Part shown: one piece after another, positions 26,916 through 36,548 of the stretch | Position numbering within the stretch: the stretch's first letter is position 1 | How the letters are laid out: each line of letters starts with the position of its first letter | Assembly: GCA_030690315.1 (NCBI GenBank) | Contig: JAUYGY010000053.1 | Coordinates: 1-64,000 of the forward strand | Direction: 5' to 3' | Length of the DNA: 64,000 nt | Source of the DNA: Aequorivita sp. | GTDB taxonomy: Bacteria > Bacteroidota > Bacteroidia > Flavobacteriales > Flavobacteriaceae | Made by a program: the position numbers and the translations under genes | Notes under the pieces: generated by a model | The model's database searches: none | What the model saw: only the letters and a program-made list of their open reading frames with translations | Told to the model about the DNA's origin: nothing

Positions 26916-27266
26916 TTATTTTTGAGCTTCCAAAGCTTCCCAATATTCAAAAGCCCTGCGCAAATGCGGAACAACAATGGTGCCGCCAATAAGCAACGAA
27001 ATGCTCATTGCTTCAACTACTTCTTCTTTAGTCAATCCAAGTTTGTGGCACTCTTCCAAATGGTAGCGCACGCAATCATCACAACGAAGCACCAATGAAT
27101 TGCCCAACCCCAAAAGTTCTTTTGTTTTCTTCGGAAGCACGCCTTCCATGTAGGCGTTGGTATCCAGATTAAAAATGCGCTTGATGATCTTGTTATTATC
27201 CTCAAGCATTTTCCCGTTCATCTTTTCCCGATAGGCATTGAACTCTTCAACTATATTGTTTTCCAT
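26916..27266 (-). CDS. AhpD-like carboxymuconolactone decarboxylase family protein
   Basis: 116 residues from the ATG at 27266 (MENNIVEEFN...). The AhpD-type motif is CDDCVRYH, with both cysteines and the histidine, which suggests a thiol-disulfide or peroxidase-linked function rather than decarboxylation. A frame open to 27347 would translate repeat DNA. It sits between tatC and lptB, all on the minus strand. Confidence 0.88.
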   Translation of the reverse strand: MENNIVEEFNAYREKMNGKMLEDNNKIIKRIFNLDTNAYMEGVLPKKTKELLGLGNSLVLRCDDCVRYHLEECHKLGLTKEEVVEAMSISLLIGGTIVVPHLRRAFEYWEALEAQK

Positions 27267-27293
27267 AACTTTAAACTTTAAATTTTTTTGTCC

Positions 27294-27313
27294 GGTCGAG
27301 CGCAGTCGAGACC
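27294..27313 (+). repeat. Dispersed element GGTCGAGCGCAGTCGAGACC
   Basis: Second copy of the 20-bp element at 25033, 27 bases upstream of the AhpD-like gene. A different dispersed element (CTTCGGCAAGCTCAGTG) follows at about 27346-27362. Confidence 0.7.
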
Positions 27314-27389
27314 TAATGCTTAATTGTAAATTGATAGTACTCGACACTTCGGCAAGCTCAGTGCAACGCTGCGATCGAACAGCTAGGCG

Positions 27390-27626
27390 TAAAATCGTCT
27401 CTATTCTTGACTAATTCCTCATCCCTCATCCCTCAATACTCAATACTCAATACTCATTACTAATTATTCATTACTCATTACTCATTACTAATTATTCATT
27501 ACTAATTATTCATTACTAATTATTCATTACTCATTATTCATTACTAATTATTCATTACTAATTATTCATTACTAATTATTCATTACTAATTATTCATTAC
27601 TCATTACTAATTATTCATTACTCATT
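27390..27626. repeat. Heptamer arrays CTCATCC, CAATACT, ATTACTA/ATTATTC
   Basis: About thirty seven-base words, beginning as CTCATCC and CAATACT and then alternating ATTACTA, ATTATTC and ATTACTC. The array runs into the last codons of tatC, whose final residues (RMKRNE) are therefore repeat-derived or repeat-adjacent. The same AATTATTC/ATTACTA words recur at 45925-45975. Confidence 0.9.
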
Positions 27627-28454
27627 CCTCTTCATCCTCTTCTCCTCCCTCAACTGGTTTCTAATAACAATTTTTGAAATATAGATGCTCACTTCATAAA
27701 GAATAAGTATCGGGATAGCAACGATAATTTGGCTAACAACATCGGGTGGGGTTATTATTGCCGAAAGAATCAAAACGATAATCAACGCGAATTTTCGGTA
27801 CTTCGTAAGAATCTCTGGCGTTACCAAACCAATCTTGGTCAATATATACATCAGAATTGGCAGTTCAAAAACTATTCCGCAGGCCAGAACCGAGGTCCGC
27901 ACTAATGAAATATAGCTGTCCAGATCAAACTGGTTTATAACCTCCTCACTTACTTGATAACTCCCCAAAAAGTTGATGGAGAGTGGCGTGATAAGATAAT
28001 ACCCAAACAAAACCCCAAGAAAGAAAAGCACGGAAGCAATCCCAATAAAACCGCGACTTGAACTGCGTTCTTTCTCCTTTAAACCAGGGCTGATGAATTT
28101 CCAAAATTCATATAGAATATAAGGAAATGCAACAATAATTCCGGCATAGATGGACGTCCACATATGTGCCGAAAACTGCCCCGCCATGGTTCTACTTTGA
28201 ATTTTAAAAGGCATTTCCTGAAAACAAAACGTATCCATTCCCAAATAGCGGGATATATCACAGAACGTGGCATAGGTTGGAAAGTCTGGTTTTGAGGGGC
28301 CAAAAATGAGGACATCAAAAACAAATCTTTTGAAAATAAAAGCTATAACGGCCAACACTAACACTGCAATGGTGGAGCGTACTAAGTGCCAGCGCAGCTC
28401 TTCCAAATGGTCCAAAAAGGACATTTCTTTTTCGGGGGAAGCTTTTTTCTTCAT
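27618..28454 (-). CDS. tatC: Sec-independent protein translocase TatC
   Basis: 278 residues, six membrane helices. The N-terminal MSFLDHLEELRWHLVRS and the loop FWKFISPGLKEKERS are TatC signatures contacting twin-arginine signal peptides. It exports folded proteins with TatA. The start overlaps the kdsD stop (TAATG). The extreme C-terminus meets the heptamer array. Confidence 0.96.
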   Translation of the reverse strand: MKKKASPEKEMSFLDHLEELRWHLVRSTIAVLVLAVIAFIFKRFVFDVLIFGPSKPDFPTYATFCDISRYLGMDTFCFQEMPFKIQSRTMAGQFSAHMWTSIYAGIIVAFPYILYEFWKFISPGLKEKERSSSRGFIGIASVLFFLGVLFGYYLITPLSINFLGSYQVSEEVINQFDLDSYISLVRTSVLACGIVFELPILMYILTKIGLVTPEILTKYRKFALIIVLILSAIITPPDVVSQIIVAIPILILYEVSIYISKIVIRNQLREEKRMKRNE

Positions 28455-29419
28455 TAAATTATACCCTCTTTGGTAAGATTATGAATATGTACCACGCCGC
28501 TGTATTTGCCATTTTCCTCTGCAAGAATCTGCGTAATGCCGAAGGTATCCATCATTTCCATTGCCTCAACGGCCATAGCATCGTTGGCTATTCTTTTTGG
28601 GTTGCTTGTCATAATATCTTTGGCTGTCAATCCAGCAAAACTATCGGTTCTTGTTAGCATCCTTCGCAAGTCGCCATCTGTAATGATGCCCACAATTTCA
28701 TCATTCTCAACCACCGCGGTAACGCCCAGCATCTTTTCAGAAATTTCAACTATCACTTTTTTCACATCGGTATCAGGGCTCACTTGTGGCTTTGCATTAA
28801 GCGAGGTAAGATTGCTGACGCGTAAATATAATTTTTTTCCCAAGGAACCCCCAGGGTGGAATTTAGCAAAATCCTTGCTGGAAAATCCACGAAGGTCCAA
28901 AAGGCACATTGCCAAAGCATCTCCAATCACCAATTGTGCAGTGGTGCTGGTGGTTGGCGCAAGATTGTTGGGGCAGGCTTCTTTTTCAACGTAGGCGTTC
29001 AGCACAAAATCTGCCTGTTGGCCCAAAAAGGAATCCCGGGTTCCGGTAATAGCTATCAATTTGTTGTCAATGGCTTTTATAAGTGGCACGAGCACTTTTA
29101 TTTCGGGGGTATTTCCGCTTTTTGAAATGCAGATAACCGTATCGTTTTCTTGAATGGTTCCCAAATCGCCGTGAATTGCATCGGCGGCGTGCATAAAGAT
29201 TGCAGGGGTGCCTGTGGAGTTTAAAGTTGCAACAATTTTGGTCGCAATATTGGCACTTTTGCCTATTCCGGTAACAATTACCCTTCCCCTTGAATTGTAA
29301 ATATAATTAACTGCCCCCGCAAACTCACTATCCACCAAATGGGCGAGGTTTGCAATGGCTTTACTTTCAGTTTCTATGGTGTTTTTTGCTACGGAAATGA
29401 TTCTATCTTGATTGTTCAA
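28454..29419 (-). CDS. kdsD: Arabinose-5-phosphate isomerase (KpsF/GutQ family)
   Basis: 321 residues: an SIS sugar-isomerase domain (VTGIGKSANIATK, SKSGNTPEIK) followed by two CBS domains (from about 200). It converts ribulose 5-phosphate to arabinose 5-phosphate for Kdo synthesis, in keeping with lptB nearby and the Kdo-kinase-like gene at 45136. Coupled with tatC by a one-base overlap. Confidence 0.93.
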   Translation of the reverse strand: MNNQDRIISVAKNTIETESKAIANLAHLVDSEFAGAVNYIYNSRGRVIVTGIGKSANIATKIVATLNSTGTPAIFMHAADAIHGDLGTIQENDTVICISKSGNTPEIKVLVPLIKAIDNKLIAITGTRDSFLGQQADFVLNAYVEKEACPNNLAPTTSTTAQLVIGDALAMCLLDLRGFSSKDFAKFHPGGSLGKKLYLRVSNLTSLNAKPQVSPDTDVKKVIVEISEKMLGVTAVVENDEIVGIITDGDLRRMLTRTDSFAGLTAKDIMTSNPKRIANDAMAVEAMEMMDTFGITQILAEENGKYSGVVHIHNLTKEGII

Positions 29420-29620
29420 AATTTTAATGCTTTTGAATGTTTGTTACTGTTTCAGAAATTAGTATATTTAAAATAGAATATAATTCAATTCAGTTATCTT
29501 AATAGAAGCTTTTCTTTTTAAGATGTAGTCAACTCAATAAGGTTGCAAAATTACAATTGTTAATCTGTAAAACAATGTATTGTTGGCTAAAACTGAATTA
29601 TCCCTAAAAAATACATTAGC

Positions 29621-31813
29621 GTGGCAGAGATTGACATATACGCAGCCCTGAAAAAATATTTTGGTTTTACCCGATTTAAAGGCTTGCAAGAGGAAGTTGT
29701 AAAAAGCATCCTAAACGGCAACAATACCTTCGTGGTTATGCCCACGGGTGGCGGAAAATCTCTTTGCTACCAGCTTCCGGCACTTATGCAGGAAGGCACG
29801 GCAATCGTGGTTTCGCCGCTTATTGCATTGATGAAAAACCAAGTGGATGTCCTGCGGGCCCTTTCTTCGGAAGAGGGAATTGCACACGTGCTGAATTCTT
29901 CCCTAAACAAAACAGAAGTTAAAAAGGTAAAAAGCGATATTGCCAGCGGAATAACAAAACTGCTATACGTGGCCCCCGAATCCCTTACCAAGGAAGAATA
30001 TGTAGATTTTCTGCAAACCCAGCAAATATCTTTCATGGCAATAGATGAAGCCCACTGTATCAGCGAGTGGGGGCACGATTTTAGGCCCGAATACCGAAAT
30101 CTTAAAAGCATCATTCAGCGAATAGGCGATAATATTCCAATAATAGGACTTACCGCCACTGCAACCCCAAAGGTGCAGGAGGATATTCTGAAGAACCTCA
30201 ATATGCAAGACGCTGCTACCTTTAAAGCGTCCTTCAACCGCCCGAATCTTTATTATGAAATAAGGCCGAAAACAAAAAATGTTGATTCGGATATTATCCG
30301 TTTTGTGAAGCAATTTGAAGGCAAAAGCGGTATTGTTTACTGCTTAAGCCGAAAAAGAGTAGAGGAACTGGCGCAGGCATTGCAGGTAAACGGTATAAAA
30401 GCTGTACCCTATCACGCTGGACTCGATGGAAAAACCCGCGTGAAACACCAAGACATGTTTTTGATGGAAGATGTGGATGTGGTTGTAGCAACCATAGCCT
30501 TCGGAATGGGGATCGACAAACCCGATGTTCGTTTTGTGATCCACAACGATATTCCAAAAAGTATAGAAAGCTACTATCAAGAAACCGGACGCGCCGGCAG
30601 GGACGGGGGAGAAGGCCATTGCCTCGCTTTTTACAGTTATAAGGACATAGAAAAACTTGAAAAATTTATGAGCGGCAAGCCCGTTGCCGAACAGGAAATT
30701 GGGCACGCCCTTTTGCAGGAAGTGGTTGGTTTTGCCGAAACTTCCATTTCGCGAAGAAAATTCATCCTTCATTATTTTGGGGAAGAATTTAACAATGAAA
30801 CCGGCGATGGCGGCATGATGGACGATAATATGCGCTTTCCCAAAAAGAAGCACGAAGCAAAAGAAGATGCAAAGCAAGTTTTAGAAGTAGTTTACAAAAC
30901 AAATGAACAATACAAGAGCAAGGAAATTGTAAATGTTTTGGTGGGGAAAGTAAACGCTCTCATAAAATCACATAGAACCGATGCCCAGGAATATTTTGGC
31001 TCTGGCGCAGACCACGATGCACCCTATTGGATGGCATTGTTGCGCCAACTCTTGGTTGCGGGATATTTAAGGAAAGACATTGAAACCTATGGAGTAATAC
31101 ATTTAACCGATTTGGGAAAAGAATTCATAAAATCGCCCACTTCCTTTATGATGACCGAAGACCATTCGTTTAAAGATGCCAATGACGACGTAGTAGTAGC
31201 GACCAATAAAGGGGGTGATGTTGCAGACGAAATTCTTTTCAAACTTCTAAAAGCCGAACTTAAAAAAGTAGCGCATGATTTAGATTTGCCGCCATTCGTA
31301 ATTTTTCAGGAACCTTCCTTGGAAGACATGGCCCTTAAATATCCCGTAACAATGGATGAACTTGCCAATGTTCACGGGGTGGGAGAAGGAAAGGCGAAAA
31401 AATACGGAAAATCCTTTTTAAAACTTATTCAAAATTACGTTGAGGAAAACGATGTAATAAGGCCCGAAGATTTCGTTGTAAAATCCACAGGAACCAATAG
31501 CTCTCTAAAATTATACATCATTCAAAACGTGGACCGAAAGCTTGCCCTAACAGATATAGCCAGCGCCAAAGGATTGGAAATGCGCGAGTTTATAAAGGAA
31601 ATGGAAGCCATTGTTTACAGCGGTACCAAGCTCAATATAAATTATTGGATAGATGAAGTATTGGACGAAGACCAACAGGAAGAAATACACGAATATTTCC
31701 TCGAAGCCAAAACAGATAAAATTGAAGAGGCCATGGACGAATTTGACGGCGATTATGATGAAGAGGAATTGCGCTTGTATCGAATCAAGTTTATTAGCGA
31801 GGTTGGGAATTAG
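29621..31813 (+). CDS. recQ: ATP-dependent DNA helicase RecQ, zinc site absent
   Basis: 730 residues from a GTG. Helicase motifs: MPTGGGKSLCYQ, AIDEAHCISEWGHDF, and QETGRAGRDG. After the helicase core, the region that in E. coli RecQ holds the four zinc-binding cysteines (RRKFILHYFGEEFNNETGDGG...) has none; the last cysteine of the protein is in EGHCLAF just before it. A winged-helix domain and an HRDC domain (about 525-600) follow, plus an acidic C-terminal extension. It unwinds recombination and fork structures. Divergent from kdsD. Confidence 0.95.
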   Translation: MAEIDIYAALKKYFGFTRFKGLQEEVVKSILNGNNTFVVMPTGGGKSLCYQLPALMQEGTAIVVSPLIALMKNQVDVLRALSSEEGIAHVLNSSLNKTEVKKVKSDIASGITKLLYVAPESLTKEEYVDFLQTQQISFMAIDEAHCISEWGHDFRPEYRNLKSIIQRIGDNIPIIGLTATATPKVQEDILKNLNMQDAATFKASFNRPNLYYEIRPKTKNVDSDIIRFVKQFEGKSGIVYCLSRKRVEELAQALQVNGIKAVPYHAGLDGKTRVKHQDMFLMEDVDVVVATIAFGMGIDKPDVRFVIHNDIPKSIESYYQETGRAGRDGGEGHCLAFYSYKDIEKLEKFMSGKPVAEQEIGHALLQEVVGFAETSISRRKFILHYFGEEFNNETGDGGMMDDNMRFPKKKHEAKEDAKQVLEVVYKTNEQYKSKEIVNVLVGKVNALIKSHRTDAQEYFGSGADHDAPYWMALLRQLLVAGYLRKDIETYGVIHLTDLGKEFIKSPTSFMMTEDHSFKDANDDVVVATNKGGDVADEILFKLLKAELKKVAHDLDLPPFVIFQEPSLEDMALKYPVTMDELANVHGVGEGKAKKYGKSFLKLIQNYVEENDVIRPEDFVVKSTGTNSSLKLYIIQNVDRKLALTDIASAKGLEMREFIKEMEAIVYSGTKLNINYWIDEVLDEDQQEEIHEYFLEAKTDKIEEAMDEFDGDYDEEELRLYRIKFISEVGN

Positions 31814-31825
31814 TTTTCAGTGGTA

Positions 31826-31852
31826 AGTATTGAGTATTGAGTATTGAGTATT
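31826..31852 (+). repeat. Heptamer array GAGTATT
   Basis: Four units just after recQ. A diverged copy of the 32-bp unit (31888-31920) and GTCAACG/GACAACC heptamers (about 31925-31955) follow before the next gene. Confidence 0.75.
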
Positions 31853-31958
31853 CGTTAAACTGTAACTCAATAACTCAGTTGAACACCTGACCATTGCGAA
31901 GCGAACTGGCGTAGCAAACCCAACCGACATCTGTCAACGGACAACCGTCAACAGACCA

Positions 31959-33017
31959 CTAGCTCTTCTCTTCCTTATTAAAATAAACCAAATAATAATA
32001 CATCTGCTTTTCCTCATCCCAGCCTTTTTCCACAAATTTCTCTGCACTTTCGGGATTGATGAAATCTAACCGTATCTGAATGTTTGTATCGAGATTGATA
32101 ACGTTTTTTATTTTTTTCCGGGCAGCGGTAACCGCAGTATTGGCAATGGGAAAAGTGGTTAAATCCTCAATGCTGTATTTGGGTCCCTTTTCACTTTTGT
32201 AATGACGGAACTCTGGCAACAAATCTGGATTGTCAATCACGTCGTTCATAAAAGCCGTTTCCTCAAAGTTGTCATTTTTGGCGAAATGGTTTACAGCTCG
32301 GTTCATAAACATCACTTCCTGCTTTTTGTCCTCGGCTGGTAAAACCACATCCTTGGCAAAATCCTGACAGAACTTTAAATATTTTTTTGTGTAGAAATTA
32401 TCGTCCTCAAAGGCTTCAACCGCCAAAAAACTTTCCAACCAGTAGCGTGCGTCGTAACGATTGCTATCTACGGAAAGAATTTTATAACCCTCCTCTTTTT
32501 TTGAATTGAAAATAATACATCCTTTGTCCAATTTGTTCAAATTTACGCCGTGCTGCAACATTGCCTCCAACTGGTTTCCATCTTCAGAAAACTGTAGAAA
32601 ATCCTGTTTCAATTCACTTTTGAAAATTCCGATGGCATCCATTTTCACGTTGTCCAACTGTACGTTTTCAAGATAGGCAACATAAACCTCCCCGCTTTTA
32701 ATGTGCGGATGTTCAGATTGGCTGTATAAATGGGAGGTGATTTTACGGCTCTCTTCATGTATGTTTTGCGGATTGTCAAAAATCTTCGAAGCACTATTAA
32801 AAAGCTCGTGGAATTCCAAATCGGTTTCATGTGAAAACTGAAAGTAGTTTTCTTCTTTATCGCGAAATGGTTTTAGAAAGAATTCTTTTAATAAGGGCGT
32901 AATTTCATCGTCCATTTTATAAGGTTCCGCAGAAAGAAAAATAGCTTCATTTCTGCTTTTGTTACCCACTCGGTGTATGGAAAGGGAGGCAATGTGGGTA
33001 TTGAAAAGGTTGATCAT
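31959..33017 (-). CDS. 37-kDa nucleoid-associated protein (NdpA/YejK family)
   Basis: 352 residues, soluble. The opening (IASLSIHRVGNKSRNEAIFLS) and the central GCIIFNSKKEEGYKILSVD, with DARYWLESFL after it, fit the NdpA family of nucleoid-associated proteins, first seen in gammaproteobacteria and widespread in Bacteroidetes. DNA binding has been shown for relatives; the physiological role is unclear. Confidence 0.82.
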   Translation of the reverse strand: MINLFNTHIASLSIHRVGNKSRNEAIFLSAEPYKMDDEITPLLKEFFLKPFRDKEENYFQFSHETDLEFHELFNSASKIFDNPQNIHEESRKITSHLYSQSEHPHIKSGEVYVAYLENVQLDNVKMDAIGIFKSELKQDFLQFSEDGNQLEAMLQHGVNLNKLDKGCIIFNSKKEEGYKILSVDSNRYDARYWLESFLAVEAFEDDNFYTKKYLKFCQDFAKDVVLPAEDKKQEVMFMNRAVNHFAKNDNFEETAFMNDVIDNPDLLPEFRHYKSEKGPKYSIEDLTTFPIANTAVTAARKKIKNVINLDTNIQIRLDFINPESAEKFVEKGWDEEKQMYYYLVYFNKEEKS

Positions 33018-33024
33018 TTATTTT

Positions 33025-33299
33025 AGTTATGAGTTATGAGTTATGAGTTATGAGTTATGAGTTATGAGTTATGAGTTATGGGTTATGGGTTATGAGTTAT
33101 GGGTTATGAGTTATGAGTTATGGGTTATGGGTTAGGAGTTATGGGTTAGGAGTTATGGGTTAGGAGTTATGGTTTATGAGTTAGGATTATTTTTCTCTAT
33201 TCTCTATTCTTTGTTCTTACTTATCTCTCTTCGCTCTTCGCTCTTCGCTTATCGCTTATAGCTACTGCAACTGACTACTGACCACTGACTACTGACTAA
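33025..33299. repeat. Heptamer array GAGTTAT plus composite TTCTCTA-TTCGCTC-ACTGACT module
   Basis: More than twenty GAGTTAT/GGGTTAT units (33025-33185), then TTCTCTA and TTCGCTC units leading into TTCGCTTATCGCTTATAGC (33244-33262), TACTGCAACTGA and CTACTGA units (to 33299). The second part repeats, in the same order, the module at 23454-23562. Confidence 0.9.
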
Positions 33300-33303
33300 T
33301 GAA

Positions 33304-33816
33304 TTAGTTCCAGTTTTCGTCAAAATCCAGATTGTCGTAATCTTCGGGATCGAGGTCGAATTCTTCTTCGAAATCGTCATCCTCAATTTCTTCGGCGATG
33401 AATTCCTTCTCGGGGGCTTCCTCTGGAATTTGTCCGTGCGAGTACATTAAATTGGGATAGGTTGTTCCGGCTTCCGCCTCGGCAATATCAGCCAATTCCA
33501 CCATAAACGTCCACATATTCAGAAAATCGTAAACATACAGCAAACGTGTTTTTTCTTCGTCCACTATATCTTCCAAATAAGTTTCGCTCATAATTCGAAC
33601 GCCGTCCGGCTCATCGCTCACGTCAAAAAGGCAAATTTCCTCGCCTTCTTCCCACAAATCGTTAGTGGTGTAAAAGGAAGCCATTTCCTGCCCATCAAAC
33701 CCAAAGGATTGGGTAATGGCATTGTGAAAATCTTCCAAAGTGTTCGAAGCTTCTATTTCGATGTCGCGGAAAACATCATCGTCTGTGTCGAGGATTATTC
33801 TGAAACGGTAAATCAT
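33304..33816 (-). CDS. pRiA4b ORF-3-like protein
   Basis: 170 residues. The opening YRFRIILDTDDDVFRDIEI plus LEDFHNAITQSFGFD is characteristic of this family, named after a plasmid ORF and also found as a transposon passenger. The C-terminal 45 residues are extremely acidic (EEIEDDDFEEEFD...). No catalytic residues are known. No transposon is visible here; the gene looks chromosomal. Confidence 0.82.
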   Translation of the reverse strand: MIYRFRIILDTDDDVFRDIEIEASNTLEDFHNAITQSFGFDGQEMASFYTTNDLWEEGEEICLFDVSDEPDGVRIMSETYLEDIVDEEKTRLLYVYDFLNMWTFMVELADIAEAEAGTTYPNLMYSHGQIPEEAPEKEFIAEEIEDDDFEEEFDLDPEDYDNLDFDENWN

Positions 33817-33892
33817 TTTTCTAAAAATTTAGGATTGCAAAGTTATTGAAAAGTATGCATTATTACAGTGCAGTTTCTAAATTGGTTTGGTT

Positions 33893-34912
33893 TTATTTCG
33901 AAAATCTATGTAACACAAAAGTCATAGCCGCCAATAGGAAAAATGCTGTTACCTGATGCAAAACTCCCAAAACAACTGGCACTTGCAGGATTAGCGTAAA
34001 AACCCCCAGAGCGAACTGAACCAAAACCAAAAGCAACAAAATAGTGATTCCATTTCTTTGCGGCAGGGTTCGCTGCACTTTTCGGGTTTCATACCAAATG
34101 AAAAGTATTATTGCTACCACCACATAAGCCATATATCTGTGCACAAACTGTACCCCGCTTTTGCCTTCCACGAAGTTTTTCCACACAGGGACTTGTTCTG
34201 TGGTAACGGTTTCGTGCATCAATTGGCCATCGTTCATCAATGGCCAAAAGTTGTGGATCCAGCCTGCATCAAGGCCCGCCACGAAGGCGCCCCAAATAAT
34301 TTGAAGCAGGAGGATTGCCATTCCAAAGCGAATGATATTACGAATGTGAAAATTGATTTCCTTTTTAACCGGATACCACAAATCCAGCGCAACCCAGAAG
34401 GTGTATGCAAAGGTTATAAATGCAGTGGTGAGATGCATTGCAAGCCTGTAATGACTCACGCTTGGCCTATCAATAAGTCCACTTTTTACCATATACCAGC
34501 CTAAAAACCCTTGAAAACCACCCAGGAAAAGTAGAATTATTGACTTTTTGATCGTAGGCTTGCTCAATTGTTTCTTAAAAAGGAAATACAAAAAGGGAAT
34601 AATGAATACTATCCCCAACAATCTACCAAGCACGCGGTGAATGTATTCCCAAAAATAAATATCCTTAAAATCTTCCAGGTCAAAATGGGTATGCAGTTTT
34701 TGATATTCCGGGAATTGCTGATAATGTTCAAATTCGGCTATCCATTCCGCCTCGTTCAAGGGCGGGATAGTACCCGAAATTAGTTTATAGCTGGAAATTG
34801 ATAGCCCAGAGTGGGTGAGCCGCGTGATTCCACCAACTACCACCATTACAAAAATCAGGAAACATCCTGTGAGGAGCCAGTAGATTACTTTTTTGTTGTC
34901 TTTGTTTGCCAA
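33893..34912 (-). CDS. ctaA: Heme A synthase (CtaA/COX15)
   Basis: 339 residues if started at the TTG at 34912 (LANKDNKKVIYW...). The frame stays open further upstream, but that part translates the 17-bp repeat. Eight membrane helices; the paired heme-ligand histidines are visible in EYIHRVLGR, AMHLTTAF, VHRYMAY and LHQVTAF. It oxidises heme O to heme A for cytochrome oxidase. A partial second copy of its 5' end lies at 36549-36672 and has ATG at the equivalent position, which supports this start and suggests an ATG to TTG change here. Confidence 0.92.
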   Translation of the reverse strand: MANKDNKKVIYWLLTGCFLIFVMVVVGGITRLTHSGLSISSYKLISGTIPPLNEAEWIAEFEHYQQFPEYQKLHTHFDLEDFKDIYFWEYIHRVLGRLLGIVFIIPFLYFLFKKQLSKPTIKKSIILLFLGGFQGFLGWYMVKSGLIDRPSVSHYRLAMHLTTAFITFAYTFWVALDLWYPVKKEINFHIRNIIRFGMAILLLQIIWGAFVAGLDAGWIHNFWPLMNDGQLMHETVTTEQVPVWKNFVEGKSGVQFVHRYMAYVVVAIILFIWYETRKVQRTLPQRNGITILLLLVLVQFALGVFTLILQVPVVLGVLHQVTAFFLLAAMTFVLHRFSK

Positions 34913-34928
34913 GGTTTTTCCATTTTTT

Positions 34929-34972
34929 ATTCGTGTATTCGTGGTGGTTTTCTTTACCACGAATACACGAAT
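34929..34972. repeat. Inverted pair of 17-bp repeats upstream of ctaA
   Basis: Copies in opposite orientation at 34929-34945 and 34956-34972, separated by 10 bases, forming a hairpin in the ctaA leader. The same hairpin, slightly degenerate, accompanies the duplicated ctaA fragment at 36625-36667. Confidence 0.85.
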
Positions 34973-35030
34973 TATTTTTTTATTTTTAATTACTGAAAAC
35001 TGCCACTGCCACTGCAACGCCCCCTATTTT

Positions 35031-36455
35031 TTATTTGACTACTTTCAGGCCAATCGACTCTCCTTTTTTCAGCATATATTTCTTTGCCGCTTCATATTCA
35101 TTCGGAATTTCTCCTTCCAGAATTGCTTCTTTTATGGCGTCTTTAATAATTCCTATTTCCCGTGACGGTTTCAAGTTGAAGGTTTCCATAATTTCTTCCC
35201 CTGTAACCGGAGGTTGAAAATTCCGCACTTGATCGCGTGCTTCCACCTCCACGATTTTATTGCGGACCAACTGGAAATTATCGTGGTATTTCCTAAATTT
35301 CTTCGAATTTTTTGTAGTAATATCCGCTTCGCAGAGTGTCATTAAATCATCTACGTATTCGCCGGCGTCAAAAATCAAACGGCGCACGGCGCTATCAGTA
35401 ACCTCACTTGCCAAAACGATAGGGCGGGAGCTCATCAACACCATTTTTTGGACGAATTTCATCTTTTCATTCAGAGGCATTTTCAGGCGTTTGAAAAGTT
35501 TATACACCATTTTTGCACCTACAAATTCGTGTGTGTGAAAGGTCCATCCCAGTTTTTGATCAAACTTTTTTGTGGGTGCTTTCCCAATATCGTGCAGCAA
35601 TGCGGCCCATCGCAACCAAAGATCGTCTGTGGTTTTTGAAATATTGTCCACCACCTCCAGCGTGTGCCAAAAGTTGTCTTTATGGGTTTGGCCTTCTTTT
35701 TCATCGATGCCCTCTAAAGCTATCAGTTCCGGTAAAATGAATGGAAGTAATCCCGTTTTGTGCAAGAGTGTGAAGCCTTTTGATGGCGTATCGGAAAGTA
35801 GGATTTTATTCAGTTCGTCAACAATTCGTTCCGTTGAAATTATTTTTATTCTTTTTGAATTTCTTGTAATCGCTTCCAATGAATTTTTTTCGATAGTGAA
35901 TTCCAATTGGGAAGCAAAACGAATGGCGCGAAGCATCCGCAAAGGATCGTCGCTGTAAGTAATATCTGGGTTTAGCGGGGTGCGAATTATTTTGTTTTTG
36001 AGATCCTCAATCCCGTTGAACGGATCGAGCAGTTCTCCAAAATTTCCTTCATTTAAACTGAGTGCCAAAGCGTTTATGGTAAAATCCCTTCTGTTTTGGT
36101 CGTCTTCCAAAGTGCCATTTTCCACTTCGGGATTTCGGCTTTCTTCGGAATAGGATTCTTTACGGGCCCCCACAAACTCAAGTTCAATACCGCCACTTTT
36201 AAGCATTGCGGTGCCATAGGTTTTGAATACGGAAACTTTCGGTTTTCCGGGCAGCAATTTTGAAACTTCTTCGGCCAGATCGATTCCACTGCCAACGGCA
36301 ACAATATCAATGTCTTTAGCTTCGCCGCGATTCAAAATATAATCCCGCACATAACCCCCAATTACATAACTTTCCAAATTTAAGTTTTCGGAAGCTTTGG
36401 AAATAGTTCTAAAGACTGGGTTTTTTAAAGCGGATATATAGGCTGATTTGACCAC
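35031..36455 (-). CDS. cca: CCA-adding/poly(A) polymerase family tRNA nucleotidyltransferase with HD domain
   Basis: 474 residues. The nucleotidyltransferase head has [20 protein letters not shown] and [11 protein letters not shown]; the tail has an HD phosphohydrolase domain with LLHDIGK. In Bacteroidetes such proteins are the CCA-adding enzyme, which builds or repairs tRNA 3' ends; a role in polyadenylation is less likely. The only usable start at the family's expected N-terminus is a GTG (36455) supplied by the end of a 17-bp repeat (...ATTCGTGGTCAAA). Confidence 0.9.
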   Translation of the reverse strand: MVKSAYISALKNPVFRTISKASENLNLESYVIGGYVRDYILNRGEAKDIDIVAVGSGIDLAEEVSKLLPGKPKVSVFKTYGTAMLKSGGIELEFVGARKESYSEESRNPEVENGTLEDDQNRRDFTINALALSLNEGNFGELLDPFNGIEDLKNKIIRTPLNPDITYSDDPLRMLRAIRFASQLEFTIEKNSLEAITRNSKRIKIISTERIVDELNKILLSDTPSKGFTLLHKTGLLPFILPELIALEGIDEKEGQTHKDNFWHTLEVVDNISKTTDDLWLRWAALLHDIGKAPTKKFDQKLGWTFHTHEFVGAKMVYKLFKRLKMPLNEKMKFVQKMVLMSSRPIVLASEVTDSAVRRLIFDAGEYVDDLMTLCEADITTKNSKKFRKYHDNFQLVRNKIVEVEARDQVRNFQPPVTGEEIMETFNLKPSREIGIIKDAIKEAILEGEIPNEYEAAKKYMLKKGESIGLKVVK

Positions 36456-36548
36456 GAATACACGAATGTTTTTTTATGTTTGTGTGTTATATTTTCTGAC
36501 CACGAATAAACGAATGTTTTTTTATGTTTATGTGTTATATTCTCGACC
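36451..36548. repeat. Tandem 48-bp unit containing the 17-bp repeat
   Basis: ACCACGAATACACGAAT plus TTTTTTATGTTTGTGTGTTATATT-type sequence is directly repeated at 36451-36498 and 36499-36545 (second copy ACCACGAATAAACGAAT). This lies between the cca start and the ctaA fragment. Confidence 0.8.
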
